From Paenibacillus sp. FSL H8-0048 (GTDB taxonomy: Bacteria; Bacillota; Bacilli; Paenibacillales; Paenibacillaceae), in NCBI RefSeq assembly GCF_038002825.1, contig NZ_JBBODF010000001.1, positions 7,312,001 through 7,376,000 of the forward strand: DNA of 64,000 nucleotides. The letters run 5' to 3'. Made by a program: the position numbers and the translations under genes. The notes below the pieces were generated by a model. That model had not been told where the DNA came from. It worked only from the letters and a program-made list of their open reading frames with translations, and ran no database searches. How positions within the stretch are numbered: the first letter of the stretch is position 1; every line of letters begins with the position of its first letter. Positions 1-7,850 of this stretch are shown here, in pieces.

Positions 1-357
1 CGGGAAATTATCGAAGGATACGAGAAGGGCGAGCCGAATGCTTCGCTGGCCTTCGAAATGTACGAATACCGTCTCCGCAAATACATCGGGGCTTACACCG
101 CAGCACTTAACGGTGCAGACATTATCGTCTTCACTGCCGGTGTAGGGGAGAATGCATCATTGCTTCGCGAGAAGGTCCTGCGCAACCTGTCCTACCTGGG
201 TATTGAGCTGGACGAGGAAGCCAACAAGGTTCGTTCGGGCGATCCGCGCCGTATCTCTACTGCAAGCTCCAAGGTACAGGTACTTGTGGTTCCAACGAAC
301 GAAGAGCTGGTGATTGCACGCGATACCTATCGTATTGTGCAAGGAATTAACGGCTAA
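1..357 (+). CDS. ackA: Acetate kinase, C-terminal part
   Basis: Acetate kinase interconverts acetyl phosphate and acetate with ADP/ATP in the cytoplasm. The frame is already open at base 1, so only the last 118 codons are here and the first ATG (58) is internal. The segment FTAGVGENA, about residue 45 of this fragment, matches the conserved glycine-rich GENS-type loop of the family. The closing stretch PTNEELVIARDTYRIV is also typical of acetate kinase ends. asnS begins 21 bases after the stop with no terminator between, so read-through into asnS is likely. Butyrate kinase is the nearest alternative, but the C-terminal motif fits acetate kinase better. Confidence 0.92.
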   Translation, partial: REIIEGYEKGEPNASLAFEMYEYRLRKYIGAYTAALNGADIIVFTAGVGENASLLREKVLRNLSYLGIELDEEANKVRSGDPRRISTASSKVQVLVVPTNEELVIARDTYRIVQGING

Positions 358-378
358 ATTAGAGGAGAGATTACAGGC

Positions 379-1674
379 ATGGCTAACAAGAGTGTAATCA
401 AGAACGTGAATGAGCATGTCGGAGAGACTGTTGTCATCGGATGTTGGGTCAACAACAAACGCTCCAGCGGTAAAATTCAGTTCCTGCAGCTTCGCGACGG
501 TACCGGTTATATCCAGGGGGTTGTGGTGAAATCAGAAGTCCCTGAGCAGGTCTGGGATGATGCCAAGAGCCTCACCCAGGAGAGCTCTCTGTATGTGACA
601 GGAATCATCCGTGAGGAGCCCCGCAGCCAGTCGGGCTACGAGCTGACGGTTACGGGCATTGAAGTTCTGCATCTTACCGAGAATTATCCAATTACACCTA
701 AGGAGCATGGCGTCGACTTCCTGATGGATCACCGTCACCTCTGGCTGCGTTCCTCCAAGCAGCGGGCGGTAATGGTTATTCGTGCGGAGATTATCCGCGC
801 GGTTCAACAGTTCTTCAATGAGCGCGGCTTCACGAAGGTGGACCCGCCGATTCTGACACCAACGTCTGCAGAAGGCACGACCAACCTGTTCCACACCAAG
901 TACTTCGAAGAGGACGCCTATCTTACCCAAAGCGGACAGCTGTATATGGAAGCAGCAGCCATGGCTCTGGGACGCGTCTATTCGTTTGGGCCTACCTTCC
1001 GTGCAGAGAAATCCAAGACCCGCCGCCACTTGATCGAGTTCTGGATGATTGAGCCGGAAATGGCCTTCACCGATCATGAAGAGAGCCTGTGCGTGCAGGA
1101 GGATTTCATCAGCTTCGTCGTGCAGTCCGTGCTTACAAATTGCCGTGCTGAGCTGGAAGCGGTGGGGCGCGATGTCTCGAAGCTTGAGAACATCAAAGCA
1201 CCATTCCCGCGTATCAGCTATGACGATGCGATTAAGTTCCTGAACGAAAAAGGCTATGAAATTGCCTGGGGCGATGATTTCGGGGCTCCTCATGAAACGG
1301 CGATTGCCGAGATGAGCGACAGACCGGTCTTCATTACCCACTACCCGGCTTCCTTTAAGGCTTTCTATATGAAGCCGCATCCTGATCGTCCTGAAGTGGT
1401 GCTGTGCGCGGATATGATCGCTCCTGAAGGCTACGGGGAGATCATTGGCGGATCACAGCGTATTGACGATCCGGCACTGCTGGAAGCCCGCTTTAAGGAA
1501 CATAACCTGTCGATGGATACCTACAAATGGTATATGGATCTGCGCACCTATGGCACAGTTCCACACTCCGGCTTCGGTCTGGGGCTGGAGCGTACCGTAG
1601 CCTGGATCTGCGGTCTGGACCATGTCCGTGAGACCATTGCCTTCCCTCGTACACTGTACCGTCTTTACCCTTAA
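379..1674 (+). CDS. asnS: Asparaginyl-tRNA synthetase
   Basis: This class IIb synthetase charges tRNA-Asn with asparagine in the cytoplasm. The 431-residue product has the usual family length. An N-terminal OB-fold anticodon-binding domain covers about residues 15-105. The class II core follows, with motif 2 around FRAEKSKTRRHL (about 215) and motif 3 around GFGLGLERTVAWI (about 400). Absence of the large GAD insertion separates it from bacterial AspRS, and the 431-residue size fits Bacillus AsnRS. An AGAGGAGAG ribosome site precedes the ATG. dnaD follows after 24 bases, the asnS-dnaD order known in Bacillus. Confidence 0.95.
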   Translation: MANKSVIKNVNEHVGETVVIGCWVNNKRSSGKIQFLQLRDGTGYIQGVVVKSEVPEQVWDDAKSLTQESSLYVTGIIREEPRSQSGYELTVTGIEVLHLTENYPITPKEHGVDFLMDHRHLWLRSSKQRAVMVIRAEIIRAVQQFFNERGFTKVDPPILTPTSAEGTTNLFHTKYFEEDAYLTQSGQLYMEAAAMALGRVYSFGPTFRAEKSKTRRHLIEFWMIEPEMAFTDHEESLCVQEDFISFVVQSVLTNCRAELEAVGRDVSKLENIKAPFPRISYDDAIKFLNEKGYEIAWGDDFGAPHETAIAEMSDRPVFITHYPASFKAFYMKPHPDRPEVVLCADMIAPEGYGEIIGGSQRIDDPALLEARFKEHNLSMDTYKWYMDLRTYGTVPHSGFGLGLERTVAWICGLDHVRETIAFPRTLYRLYP

Positions 1675-1698
1675 AGAATAGGGAAAGGGGGCTTAAGT

Positions 1699-2466
1699 AT
1701 GGACGGAAAAGGTTGGAATACCTGGGGCGAGGGCGTAGCCTTCGGCCTGGAGAACGGAATGGCCGTCATTCCTTATGCACTCCTGAAATATTACCGGAAG
1801 CTGAATCTGAGCGGCAGCGAGTCCATGCTGCTGATTCATCTGCTCTCCTTCAGACAGGTGGAGGGAATAGACTTCCCTTCCCTGGAGGAGCTGCAGGCAG
1901 TAACCGGGCGCAGTATTCCGGTGATTGCCGGAGAGCTGCAGAAGCTTATGAAGGAAGGGTTCATCAGCATCGACGGAGATAACGACGAGTTGAGGGACAT
2001 TCATTATGAGCGCTACAACTTCTCCGGCCTATACGCGAAGCTCGGAGCTTATCTGGCTGAACTCTCACGGGAGTCTGTCCAGGAGAAGCCCAGCCAGAGC
2101 GGACGGGAGCCGGGGGCCCGGGCAGTGGCTCATCACTCCGGGGCTAATGCACCGGACGGCGGCTATGGCCGCCCGGCTGTGCCGGGTGCCAAGGAGTCAG
2201 AGGATGGACGCAGTCTGTTCAGCATTTTCGAGAAGGAATTCGGGCGTCCGCTATCCCCCATGGAATGTGAATCTATTTCCGGCTGGGTGGATGAAGACCG
2301 ATATCCCGAGGAGCTGATCCTGCTCGCACTGAAGGAGTCGGTCTTTGCAGGAAAGGTTCATTTCCGTTACATTGACCGCATTCTGCTGGAATGGGCCCGC
2401 AATCGGGTGAAGAATGCCCAGGATGTCAAAGCCTATTCCCAGAAATTCCGGGGCGGCGGCAGATGA
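1699..2466 (+). CDS. dnaD: DnaD replication initiation protein
   Basis: DnaD is a primosome protein that acts with DnaA, DnaB and DnaI to remodel origin DNA and load the helicase. This 255-residue version has an N-terminal winged-helix region (about 1-105), a low-complexity Gly/Ala/Pro linker (about 120-165) and a C-terminal DnaD-like domain (about 168-242). The C-terminal domain contains YIDRILLEW, matching the conserved Y-x3-I-x3-W motif used for DNA binding. It follows asnS in the same transcript and ends just before a strong terminator. In Bacillus, nth normally follows directly; here nth is about 14.7 kb away. Confidence 0.92.
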   Translation: MDGKGWNTWGEGVAFGLENGMAVIPYALLKYYRKLNLSGSESMLLIHLLSFRQVEGIDFPSLEELQAVTGRSIPVIAGELQKLMKEGFISIDGDNDELRDIHYERYNFSGLYAKLGAYLAELSRESVQEKPSQSGREPGARAVAHHSGANAPDGGYGRPAVPGAKESEDGRSLFSIFEKEFGRPLSPMECESISGWVDEDRYPEELILLALKESVFAGKVHFRYIDRILLEWARNRVKNAQDVKAYSQKFRGGGR

Positions 2467-2517
2467 GCGGAGCAAGGTAGATTTATGCCGGTCCAGGGCA
2501 AGGCCCGGCCGTTTAAG

Positions 2518-2560
2518 GTGTCTCTTAAGTCATGTATGTGGCTTAAGGGGCACTTTTTTT
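2518..2560 (+). terminator. Terminator after dnaD
   Basis: A 15-bp stem (2518-2532 with 2539-2553, several G-U pairs) with a 6-nt loop is followed by seven T residues. It closes the asnS-dnaD transcript. Confidence 0.85.
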
Positions 2561-2611
2561 GAAATATAAGAATTTATATGTTCCACAAGATAACTGTTCT
2601 ATCTATTTCTC

Positions 2612-2665
2612 GCTGAAACGGGTGCCGTCCTTAAAAGGACGGCAAAGCCGTTACCACTTGCTTTT
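2612..2665 (+). other. Shared hairpin element, copy 1
   Basis: Bases 2623-2644 form an 8-10 bp stem (TGCCGTCC / GGACGGCA) with an A-rich loop, followed by CAAAGCCGTT. A second copy at 38258-38286 matches at 26 of 29 positions, including the unpaired 3' segment. I do not recognise the family. A GAAA-type capped stem followed by GCAAAGCC recalls part of class I c-di-GMP riboswitches, but the rest of that consensus is not visible. No gene lies directly downstream on the plus strand. Confidence 0.35.
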
Positions 2666-2702
2666 GTTACTTAGGATTGGGAGTTAGCTGAAAGTGGGCG
2701 GG

Positions 2703-2937
2703 GGAGCGGCAGAAAGTATCCCTGAAATCAGGAAAAGTGTGCTAAATGAGTAGATGAGGGGTATAAATACACTTGATTTCAGTAAAAGTGGCTTAATGGG
2801 CAAAATGAGGGGTATAAATACACCTGATTTCAGTAAAAGTGGCTTAATGGGCAAAATGAAGGGTATAAATACACCTGATTTGAGCAAAAGCGGCTTAATG
2901 AGCAAAATGAGGGGTATAAATACACTTGATTTCGCCA
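2703..2937. repeat. 51-bp tandem repeat array A
   Basis: Four units begin at 2754, 2805, 2856 and 2907 (last one partial), with period exactly 51. A decayed unit precedes them at about 2703. Each unit holds GTATAAATAC and a dyad CACYTGATTTCAG with AAAAGTG. Because 51 is a multiple of three, a reading frame stays open on both strands, but there is no ribosome site and the frame runs into a hairpin. I treat it as non-coding. It lies between the convergent ends of dnaD and proC. Confidence 0.85.
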
Positions 2938-2947
2938 CTGGCAGCAC

Positions 2948-2988
2948 ACAGCCCGCAGTCCCTTCACATGGAAGGGACTGCGGGCTGT
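2948..2988. terminator. Strong hairpin between array A and proC
   Basis: A perfect 18-bp stem (2948-2965 with 2971-2988) has loop ACATG. There is no T-run on either strand, so it may act as a 3'-end stabiliser or transcription block for the proBAC message rather than a classic intrinsic terminator. Confidence 0.6.
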
Positions 2989-3024
2989 TACGTTGCAGTA
3001 AGAATATCAAAAACTAGAACAAGA

Positions 3025-3891
3025 TTAGTGCAGCTCCTGCTCCAGAGCCGAGCCCATCTCGCGGGAACGTTCCGCACAGCGGTTGACGGCGGAAATGACA
3101 GTCTCGAAGAAGTCGCCGCGCTCCAGCACTTCAATGGCGGCCTGGGTAGAGCCATTCGGTGAGGTGACCTTCTTGCGCAAGGCGGCAGGCTCTTCACCGG
3201 TCTGTTGTACCATCCGCGCTGCGCCCAGCACGGTCTGGACAGTCAGCTCACGGCTCTGTTCCAGCGGCAGCCCTCCGCGGATGCCGGCGGCAATCATCGC
3301 TTCCATCATGTAGTAGATGTAAGCTGGTCCGCTGCCGGAGATCCCGGTTAAGGTCTCCATCCGTTCTTCGTCAATGACTGCCGTCAGGCCAACCGCTTCG
3401 AAGATATTAAGCGCTGTACGGCGGCTCTCTTCGCCAACCTCCTTGGAGAAGGCAATCCCGGTAGCCCCGAGGCCGATGGAGCTGGAGGTGTTCGGCATGG
3501 TGCGGACCACAGGCTGCGTTTTACCCAGTAAGCCTTGCATCGTACGGATGGTCAGCCCGGCAATCACGGAGATGATGAGCTGATCCGGCGACAGCAGCGG
3601 CCCCAGTGAACGGAGCGCTTCAGCAGCGTCTTTCGGCTTCATGGCTAAAACGATGACGGGCGCAGAGCGCAGAGCCTCGAGCTTGGACTCGGGAGCGTTA
3701 TAGCCGAGCACGCCGTAACGGCTGCGTAGTTCAGCGAGGCGTTCGCTGCTGCTGCGGTTCAGCATAATAATGCGGCCCGACTCCACTACATTCCGGGCGA
3801 TCAATCCCCGCACAATGGCCTCGGCCATCGAGCCTGCGCCATAAAAAACAATATTATGATTGATGAGCGGAATTGCTGGTTGCTGGCACAT
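3025..3891 (-). CDS. proC: Pyrroline-5-carboxylate reductase
   Basis: This enzyme performs the last step of proline synthesis, reducing pyrroline-5-carboxylate with NAD(P)H. The 288-residue product starts with a Rossmann nucleotide-binding segment, FYGAGSMAEAIVRGL (about 16-30). It carries the family signature around SGSGPAYIYYMMEA (about 205-220) in the C-terminal dimerisation domain. AGGGGG lies nine bases before the ATG. It is the last gene of proB-proA-proC, 30 bases after proA, so it should share the proline T-box control upstream of proB. Confidence 0.95.
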   Translation of the reverse strand: MCQQPAIPLINHNIVFYGAGSMAEAIVRGLIARNVVESGRIIMLNRSSSERLAELRSRYGVLGYNAPESKLEALRSAPVIVLAMKPKDAAEALRSLGPLLSPDQLIISVIAGLTIRTMQGLLGKTQPVVRTMPNTSSSIGLGATGIAFSKEVGEESRRTALNIFEAVGLTAVIDEERMETLTGISGSGPAYIYYMMEAMIAAGIRGGLPLEQSRELTVQTVLGAARMVQQTGEEPAALRKKVTSPNGSTQAAIEVLERGDFFETVISAVNRCAERSREMGSALEQELH

Positions 3892-3921
3892 GGCTGGCAG
3901 TCCCCCTATAAGTTGAGTGAG

Positions 3922-5169
3922 TTAACCTCTGATTTGGCCGGAGCCGTGAATCATGTATTTGCTTGAAGTGAGTGCAGGCAGTCCCATAGGCCCGCGGGCA
4001 TGGAGCTTCTGGGTGCTGATTCCGATCTCGGCGCCGAAGCCGAATTCAAAGCCGTCCGTGAACCGGGTAGATGCGTTGTGGTACACTGCCGCAGCGTCAA
4101 CCTCTTGCAGGAAGCGTGCAGCATTCGCTGCGTCTTCAGTCACAATACATTCGGAATGCTTGGTTCCGAACTCTGCGATATGCCCAAGAGCCTGTTCCAG
4201 CGTGTCCACGATACGAATATTGAGAATATAATCGTTGTATTCTGTAGCGAAGTCCTCTGGTGTGGCAGGCACAGCCCAAGGAATAAGAGCAACCGTATCC
4301 TGGCACCCGCGCAGCTCCACACGAGCCTCGCGGAAGGCTTCAGCAAGTGCGGTGAGATGTTCTTGGGCGTAAGCACGGTGCACCAGCAGTGTCTCCATTG
4401 AATTGCAGACCGAAGGCCGCTGGGCCTTCGCATTCACGCTAATGCGCCGGGCCATTTCCGGATTGGCACTCGCATCCAGATAAGTATGGCATATGCCTGC
4501 TCCTGTTTCAATAACCGGTACGGTGGCATTAAGAACCACATTCTGAATCAGGGAGCTTCCTCCGCGCGGGATAATGACATCCAGCAGTCCGTTCAGCTTC
4601 AGCATTTCATCCACGGAGGAGCGGTTAGGATCTTCAATCAGCTGCAAGGCATCCGGCGGAAGGGCGGTACCCGCAAGTGCGCGGTGCAGCACCTCAGCGA
4701 TGGCACGGTTGGAGGAGAGGGCGGAGGAGCCGCCGCGCAGCACCACAGCATTGCCGGTCTTAAGGCAGAGTCCGGCAGCGTCAACGGTGACGTTGGGGCG
4801 TGCTTCATAGATAATGCCAATCACTCCAAGCGGAACCCGTACCTTCTCAATGTGCAGGCCGTTCGGCCGTTCGATCGTCTCCAGATTGTCTCCAACCGGA
4901 TCAGGCAGTTCGGCAATCTGCTGCAAGCCTTCGGCAATGCTGTCAATCCGTCCCGCATCCAGGGCCAGCCGGTCGAGCATCGACTCCGGTGTCCCGTTCA
5001 GCCGTCCGCGCTCCAGGTCTTCTGCGTTGGCGGCAATAATGTAATCAGCTTCGGCGCGCAAAGCGGCTGCCATCACCAGCAGGGCTTCATTCTTCTGGGC
5101 GGTAGTCAAGCTTGCGAGTACCCCTGTGGTTGCTTTGGCCAGCGTCGTCTTGTTAACCACTTCACTCAT
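3922..5169 (-). CDS. proA: Gamma-glutamyl phosphate reductase
   Basis: ProA reduces glutamyl-5-phosphate to glutamate semialdehyde with NADPH, the second step of proline synthesis. The 415-residue product has the aldehyde-dehydrogenase-like fold. The segment RPSVCNSMETLLVH (about 252-265) contains the catalytic cysteine. GVIGIIYEARPNVT (about 115-128) is the conserved cofactor-domain motif. The start has an AGGAGG site. It lies 58 bases after proB and 30 before proC in one operon. ProB and ProA act together because the phosphate intermediate is unstable. Confidence 0.96.
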   Translation of the reverse strand: MSEVVNKTTLAKATTGVLASLTTAQKNEALLVMAAALRAEADYIIAANAEDLERGRLNGTPESMLDRLALDAGRIDSIAEGLQQIAELPDPVGDNLETIERPNGLHIEKVRVPLGVIGIIYEARPNVTVDAAGLCLKTGNAVVLRGGSSALSSNRAIAEVLHRALAGTALPPDALQLIEDPNRSSVDEMLKLNGLLDVIIPRGGSSLIQNVVLNATVPVIETGAGICHTYLDASANPEMARRISVNAKAQRPSVCNSMETLLVHRAYAQEHLTALAEAFREARVELRGCQDTVALIPWAVPATPEDFATEYNDYILNIRIVDTLEQALGHIAEFGTKHSECIVTEDAANAARFLQEVDAAAVYHNASTRFTDGFEFGFGAEIGISTQKLHARGPMGLPALTSSKYMIHGSGQIRG

Positions 5170-5227
5170 GGCAATTCCTCCTAATAAAAATTATGTTGGC
5201 ATATGGAGATACAATTTGTTTCGTAAA

Positions 5228-6331
5228 TTAACGAAGTGTGATCCATTCGTCCCGGTGGATAACCTCAAGCCGGTGTACTTCACCAAGCTTGGGCACAATC
5301 TCGCGGCTGGGAAGCCCCTGAATGCTGCGGAGCTGGGTGTCATCGTAATTGACGATACCCCGTCCAAGCAGCTGCCCATCCGGGCCGAGCACCTCAACGA
5401 CATCCCCGGAATGGAAGCTGCCCTCAATACGTTTAACCCCTACTGGCAGCAGACTATGTCCTCCGTGGAGCAGCGCTTCAACAGCACCGTCATCGACATA
5501 CAGTGATCCGAGCGGGGTGGACATGAAGCCCAGCCATTGCTTTTTGACCGGCAGAGAAGAGAGGGTGGTGGCAAAATAAGTGCCTTTGCCCTTTCCGGCT
5601 GCGGCCTGTGATAAATCCCCCGGCTCCTTCACTTGGCCCACGAAGACCGGAACGCCGCCCCGCGTGGCAATCTTGGCCGCGTCGATCTTAGAGCGCATGC
5701 CGCCGGTTCCTACGCTTGACCCTGCACCGCCTGCAATGGCATAGATCTCAGGCGTAATCTCTTCTATGTGCTCATACCGTACAGCATCTGGATGCTTGCG
5801 GGGATCGCCGCTGTAGACGCCGTCCATATCCGTCAACACCAGCAGGTGCGAGGCCTTCAACAGATTGGCAACCAGCGCCGATAAGGTATCGTTGTCACCG
5901 AACTTCAGCTCATCCACCGATACGGTATCGTTCTCGTTGAATACGGGCACGGCGCCTTGGCGGAGCAATTCTTCCACCGTCATCATGGCGTTGTTCATGG
6001 CCCGGCGGCTGCAGAAGTCCGTACGGGTCAGGAGAATCTGGGCAGTGGGTATACCGTGGCCTGCGAAGGCCTCCTGATAAGCCTGCATCAGCATAACCTG
6101 TCCTACTGCCGCCGCCGCCTGTTTCTCATGCAGCAGCCTTGGGCGGGAAGCATAGCCGATGCCCCGGAATCCCGCTGCGACCGCCCCGGAGGTGACCAGC
6201 AGCACTTCACAGCCGTCCTTGCGGAGCGCGGCGATCTCGGCGGCGAAGAAGGCGACCGCCTCACGATGGAGGCCGCCTTCGGGACCCGTGAGCGAGCTGC
6301 TGCCGATTTTGACCACAATTCTTGACGTCAT
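5228..6331 (-). CDS. proB: Glutamate 5-kinase with PUA domain
   Basis: ProB phosphorylates glutamate to start proline synthesis and is normally inhibited by proline. The 367-residue protein has an amino-acid kinase domain (about 1-255). It begins VVKIGSSSLT and includes the FNENDTVSVDELKFGDND segment (about 130-147) that holds substrate-binding residues. A C-terminal PUA domain (about 275-355) follows. Length and domain order match full-size bacterial ProB. It is the first gene of proB-proA-proC. A T-box leader about 50 bases upstream makes expression depend on uncharged tRNA-Pro. Confidence 0.96.
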   Translation of the reverse strand: MTSRIVVKIGSSSLTGPEGGLHREAVAFFAAEIAALRKDGCEVLLVTSGAVAAGFRGIGYASRPRLLHEKQAAAAVGQVMLMQAYQEAFAGHGIPTAQILLTRTDFCSRRAMNNAMMTVEELLRQGAVPVFNENDTVSVDELKFGDNDTLSALVANLLKASHLLVLTDMDGVYSGDPRKHPDAVRYEHIEEITPEIYAIAGGAGSSVGTGGMRSKIDAAKIATRGGVPVFVGQVKEPGDLSQAAAGKGKGTYFATTLSSLPVKKQWLGFMSTPLGSLYVDDGAVEALLHGGHSLLPVGVKRIEGSFHSGDVVEVLGPDGQLLGRGIVNYDDTQLRSIQGLPSREIVPKLGEVHRLEVIHRDEWITLR

Positions 6332-6381
6332 TGTCTTTCACTTTCCTCTCGAATTAAAATGCCTGTAACGCCCGAAAATGA

Positions 6382-6630
6382 CAAAAAGCCCCCATCCTTA
6401 GACTAGCAAAGGACGAAAGCTTGATTAACTTCCGCGGTACCACCTTCATTGATGAGGGTTCATCCGACTTCATTCTCATAACGGGAGTAGCCGTCCTGCA
6501 GGGCAGGCCGCTCAGGGGTAGGATTCGGAAAGGACCTTCGCGGTAAATTCTCCCAGCCTTCAGGAATTTACTCTCTGCACACGAATATACGTCCATTCTT
6601 ACTGGTCCCGTCAGCACGTTTCACTATTTG
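6382..6630 (-). promoter_or_regulatory. Proline-specific T-box leader of proBAC
   Basis: Read on the minus strand, this leader contains a T-box core GGTGGTACCGCGG (about 6432-6444). A stem I region carries GAATCCTACCCCTGAGC; the codon before ACC is CCT (proline). The terminator stem CGTCCTT/AAGGATG is followed by a T-run (6382-6415). The T-box UGGU would pair with an ACCA tRNA end, in agreement with the A discriminator of tRNA-Pro. Uncharged tRNA-Pro should stabilise the antiterminator and switch on proB. Confidence 0.93.
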
Positions 6631-6636
6631 TCACTT

Positions 6637-6665
6637 AGGATACCATGGGGCAGCAGGGTTTGCAA
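6637..6665 (-). promoter_or_regulatory. Promoter of the proBAC T-box transcript
   Basis: On the minus strand TTGCAA (6660-6665) is separated by 17 bp from TATCCT (6637-6642), a good sigma-A match. It is placed so that transcription begins just upstream of T-box stem I. Confidence 0.65.
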
Positions 6666-6771
6666 AGAGCCGCGGATAAATTTTTTCATGCTGTGCAGAC
6701 AGCAAGATTTATGTTTCTCCTGTGGGGCAGAGGACCTGCGGATGAGAGGAGCACCCTTGTGACTGCTATGG

Positions 6772-7683
6772 CTAGTTATCGGTCAGACCGGCCACGGTTG
6801 CCTTGAAGGTTTCGATAAAAGCTTCGGCTGCACGGGACAAGTAACGTCCGCGCCGGTAGGCAATGACCAGTGTCCGGCCGGGCACCGGCTCAGCCAGCGG
6901 AAGATAGACCGGTACGAATTCACTTCTGGCAGCGCGCGCAATAAAGTGGGGCACCAGGGTAACGCCCATTCCGGCAGCAACCAGCGACTGGACGGTCTCC
7001 ATATTGTTGCTCTCGAAAACAATCCGCGGCTCAAATCCGGCCTCACGGCATAACTCCACGGTCATTTTACGGAAGCCCTGCCCTTCCTTAAGTACGATAA
7101 ACGGTTCATCCTTAAGCTCGGCTAGGCTGGTACGGATGCCCTGCGGTTCACGGCCGGCTAACAGATGTCCCGGCGGAACGGCAAGATCGATCCTCTCCTC
7201 ACCGAGCACCTCGTAGGCCAGGGTCGGAATTTCGAGCGGGAGAGAGAGCAGGCTGAGATCGGTCTGGCCGCTGGCTGTCAGCTTCTCCAGATTCATGGAT
7301 GAGTCCTCCAGCAGGGTGATTTCAACCTCGGCATATTTGCTCTTGAACACGGGCAGCACATGCGGGAGCAGATGTGCGCCGGTGATCGGCATGCTGCCGA
7401 CCATTACGCGTCCTGTGCGAAGCTGGGAGATATCGGACATCTCCTGCCGCAGCAGTTCAACGGCATCAATGATTCCCTGGGCCTGTTCAACGAATTTCTC
7501 GCCGGCATAGGTCAGCTCCACCGAGCTGGTATTACGCTGGAAGAGGAGTACGCCAAGCTCCTTCTCCAGCTTTGACAGCTGCTGGCTGAGCGAGGGCTGG
7601 GCGATGTGCAGCTTTTCCGCCGCGCGGGAGAAATTCCGCTCTGCAGCAATCTGCAGCGTGTATTGCAATTGTCTGAGTTCCAT
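6772..7683 (-). CDS. LysR-family transcriptional regulator
   Basis: A 303-residue LysR-type regulator. The N-terminal winged helix-turn-helix (about 1-60) includes RNFSRAAEKLHIAQPSLSQQ. The C-terminal periplasmic-binding-protein-like effector domain (about 90-295) begins GRVMVGSMPITGAHLLP. It is divergent from leuC-leuD with a 167-bp gap holding A/T-rich dyads (such as CTATAAACCCTATAG near 7730), so regulation of leuCD and of itself is plausible. That target is inferred from position only. The effector is unknown. Start ATG is preceded by an AAAGGAG site. Confidence 0.9.
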   Translation of the reverse strand: MELRQLQYTLQIAAERNFSRAAEKLHIAQPSLSQQLSKLEKELGVLLFQRNTSSVELTYAGEKFVEQAQGIIDAVELLRQEMSDISQLRTGRVMVGSMPITGAHLLPHVLPVFKSKYAEVEITLLEDSSMNLEKLTASGQTDLSLLSLPLEIPTLAYEVLGEERIDLAVPPGHLLAGREPQGIRTSLAELKDEPFIVLKEGQGFRKMTVELCREAGFEPRIVFESNNMETVQSLVAAGMGVTLVPHFIARAARSEFVPVYLPLAEPVPGRTLVIAYRRGRYLSRAAEAFIETFKATVAGLTDN

Positions 7684-7753
7684 ACATAAGCTCCTTTAAT
7701 GAGTAGATCATCTGTTTATAAGTATAACCTATAAACCCTATAGAAATCATATC

Positions 7754-7783
7754 TTGGAATTATAAACGCACCGATGTTATATT
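7754..7783 (+). promoter_or_regulatory. Candidate leuC promoter
   Basis: TTGGAA (7754-7759) and TATATT (7778-7783) are 18 bp apart. They are followed by a small hairpin, AGAGAG...CTCTCT (7796-7814), in the short leader before leuC. The -35 match is only partial. Confidence 0.4.
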
Positions 7784-7850
7784 TAGAACATTCAAGAGAG
7801 ACTCCACGCTCTCTTCATAGGAACGATTCTACTATTATGAGGTGAAATTC

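Noticed and set aside
2612..2700. Complete class I c-di-GMP riboswitch
   Set aside because: Only a capped stem and a GCAAAGCC-like segment are present. The GGCAAACC strand and the second stem of the consensus could not be found.
2754..3017. 87-codon frame across array A, and the opposite-strand frame
   Set aside because: The frame stays open only because the 51-bp unit is a multiple of three. There is no ribosome site, and the sequence runs into a hairpin.
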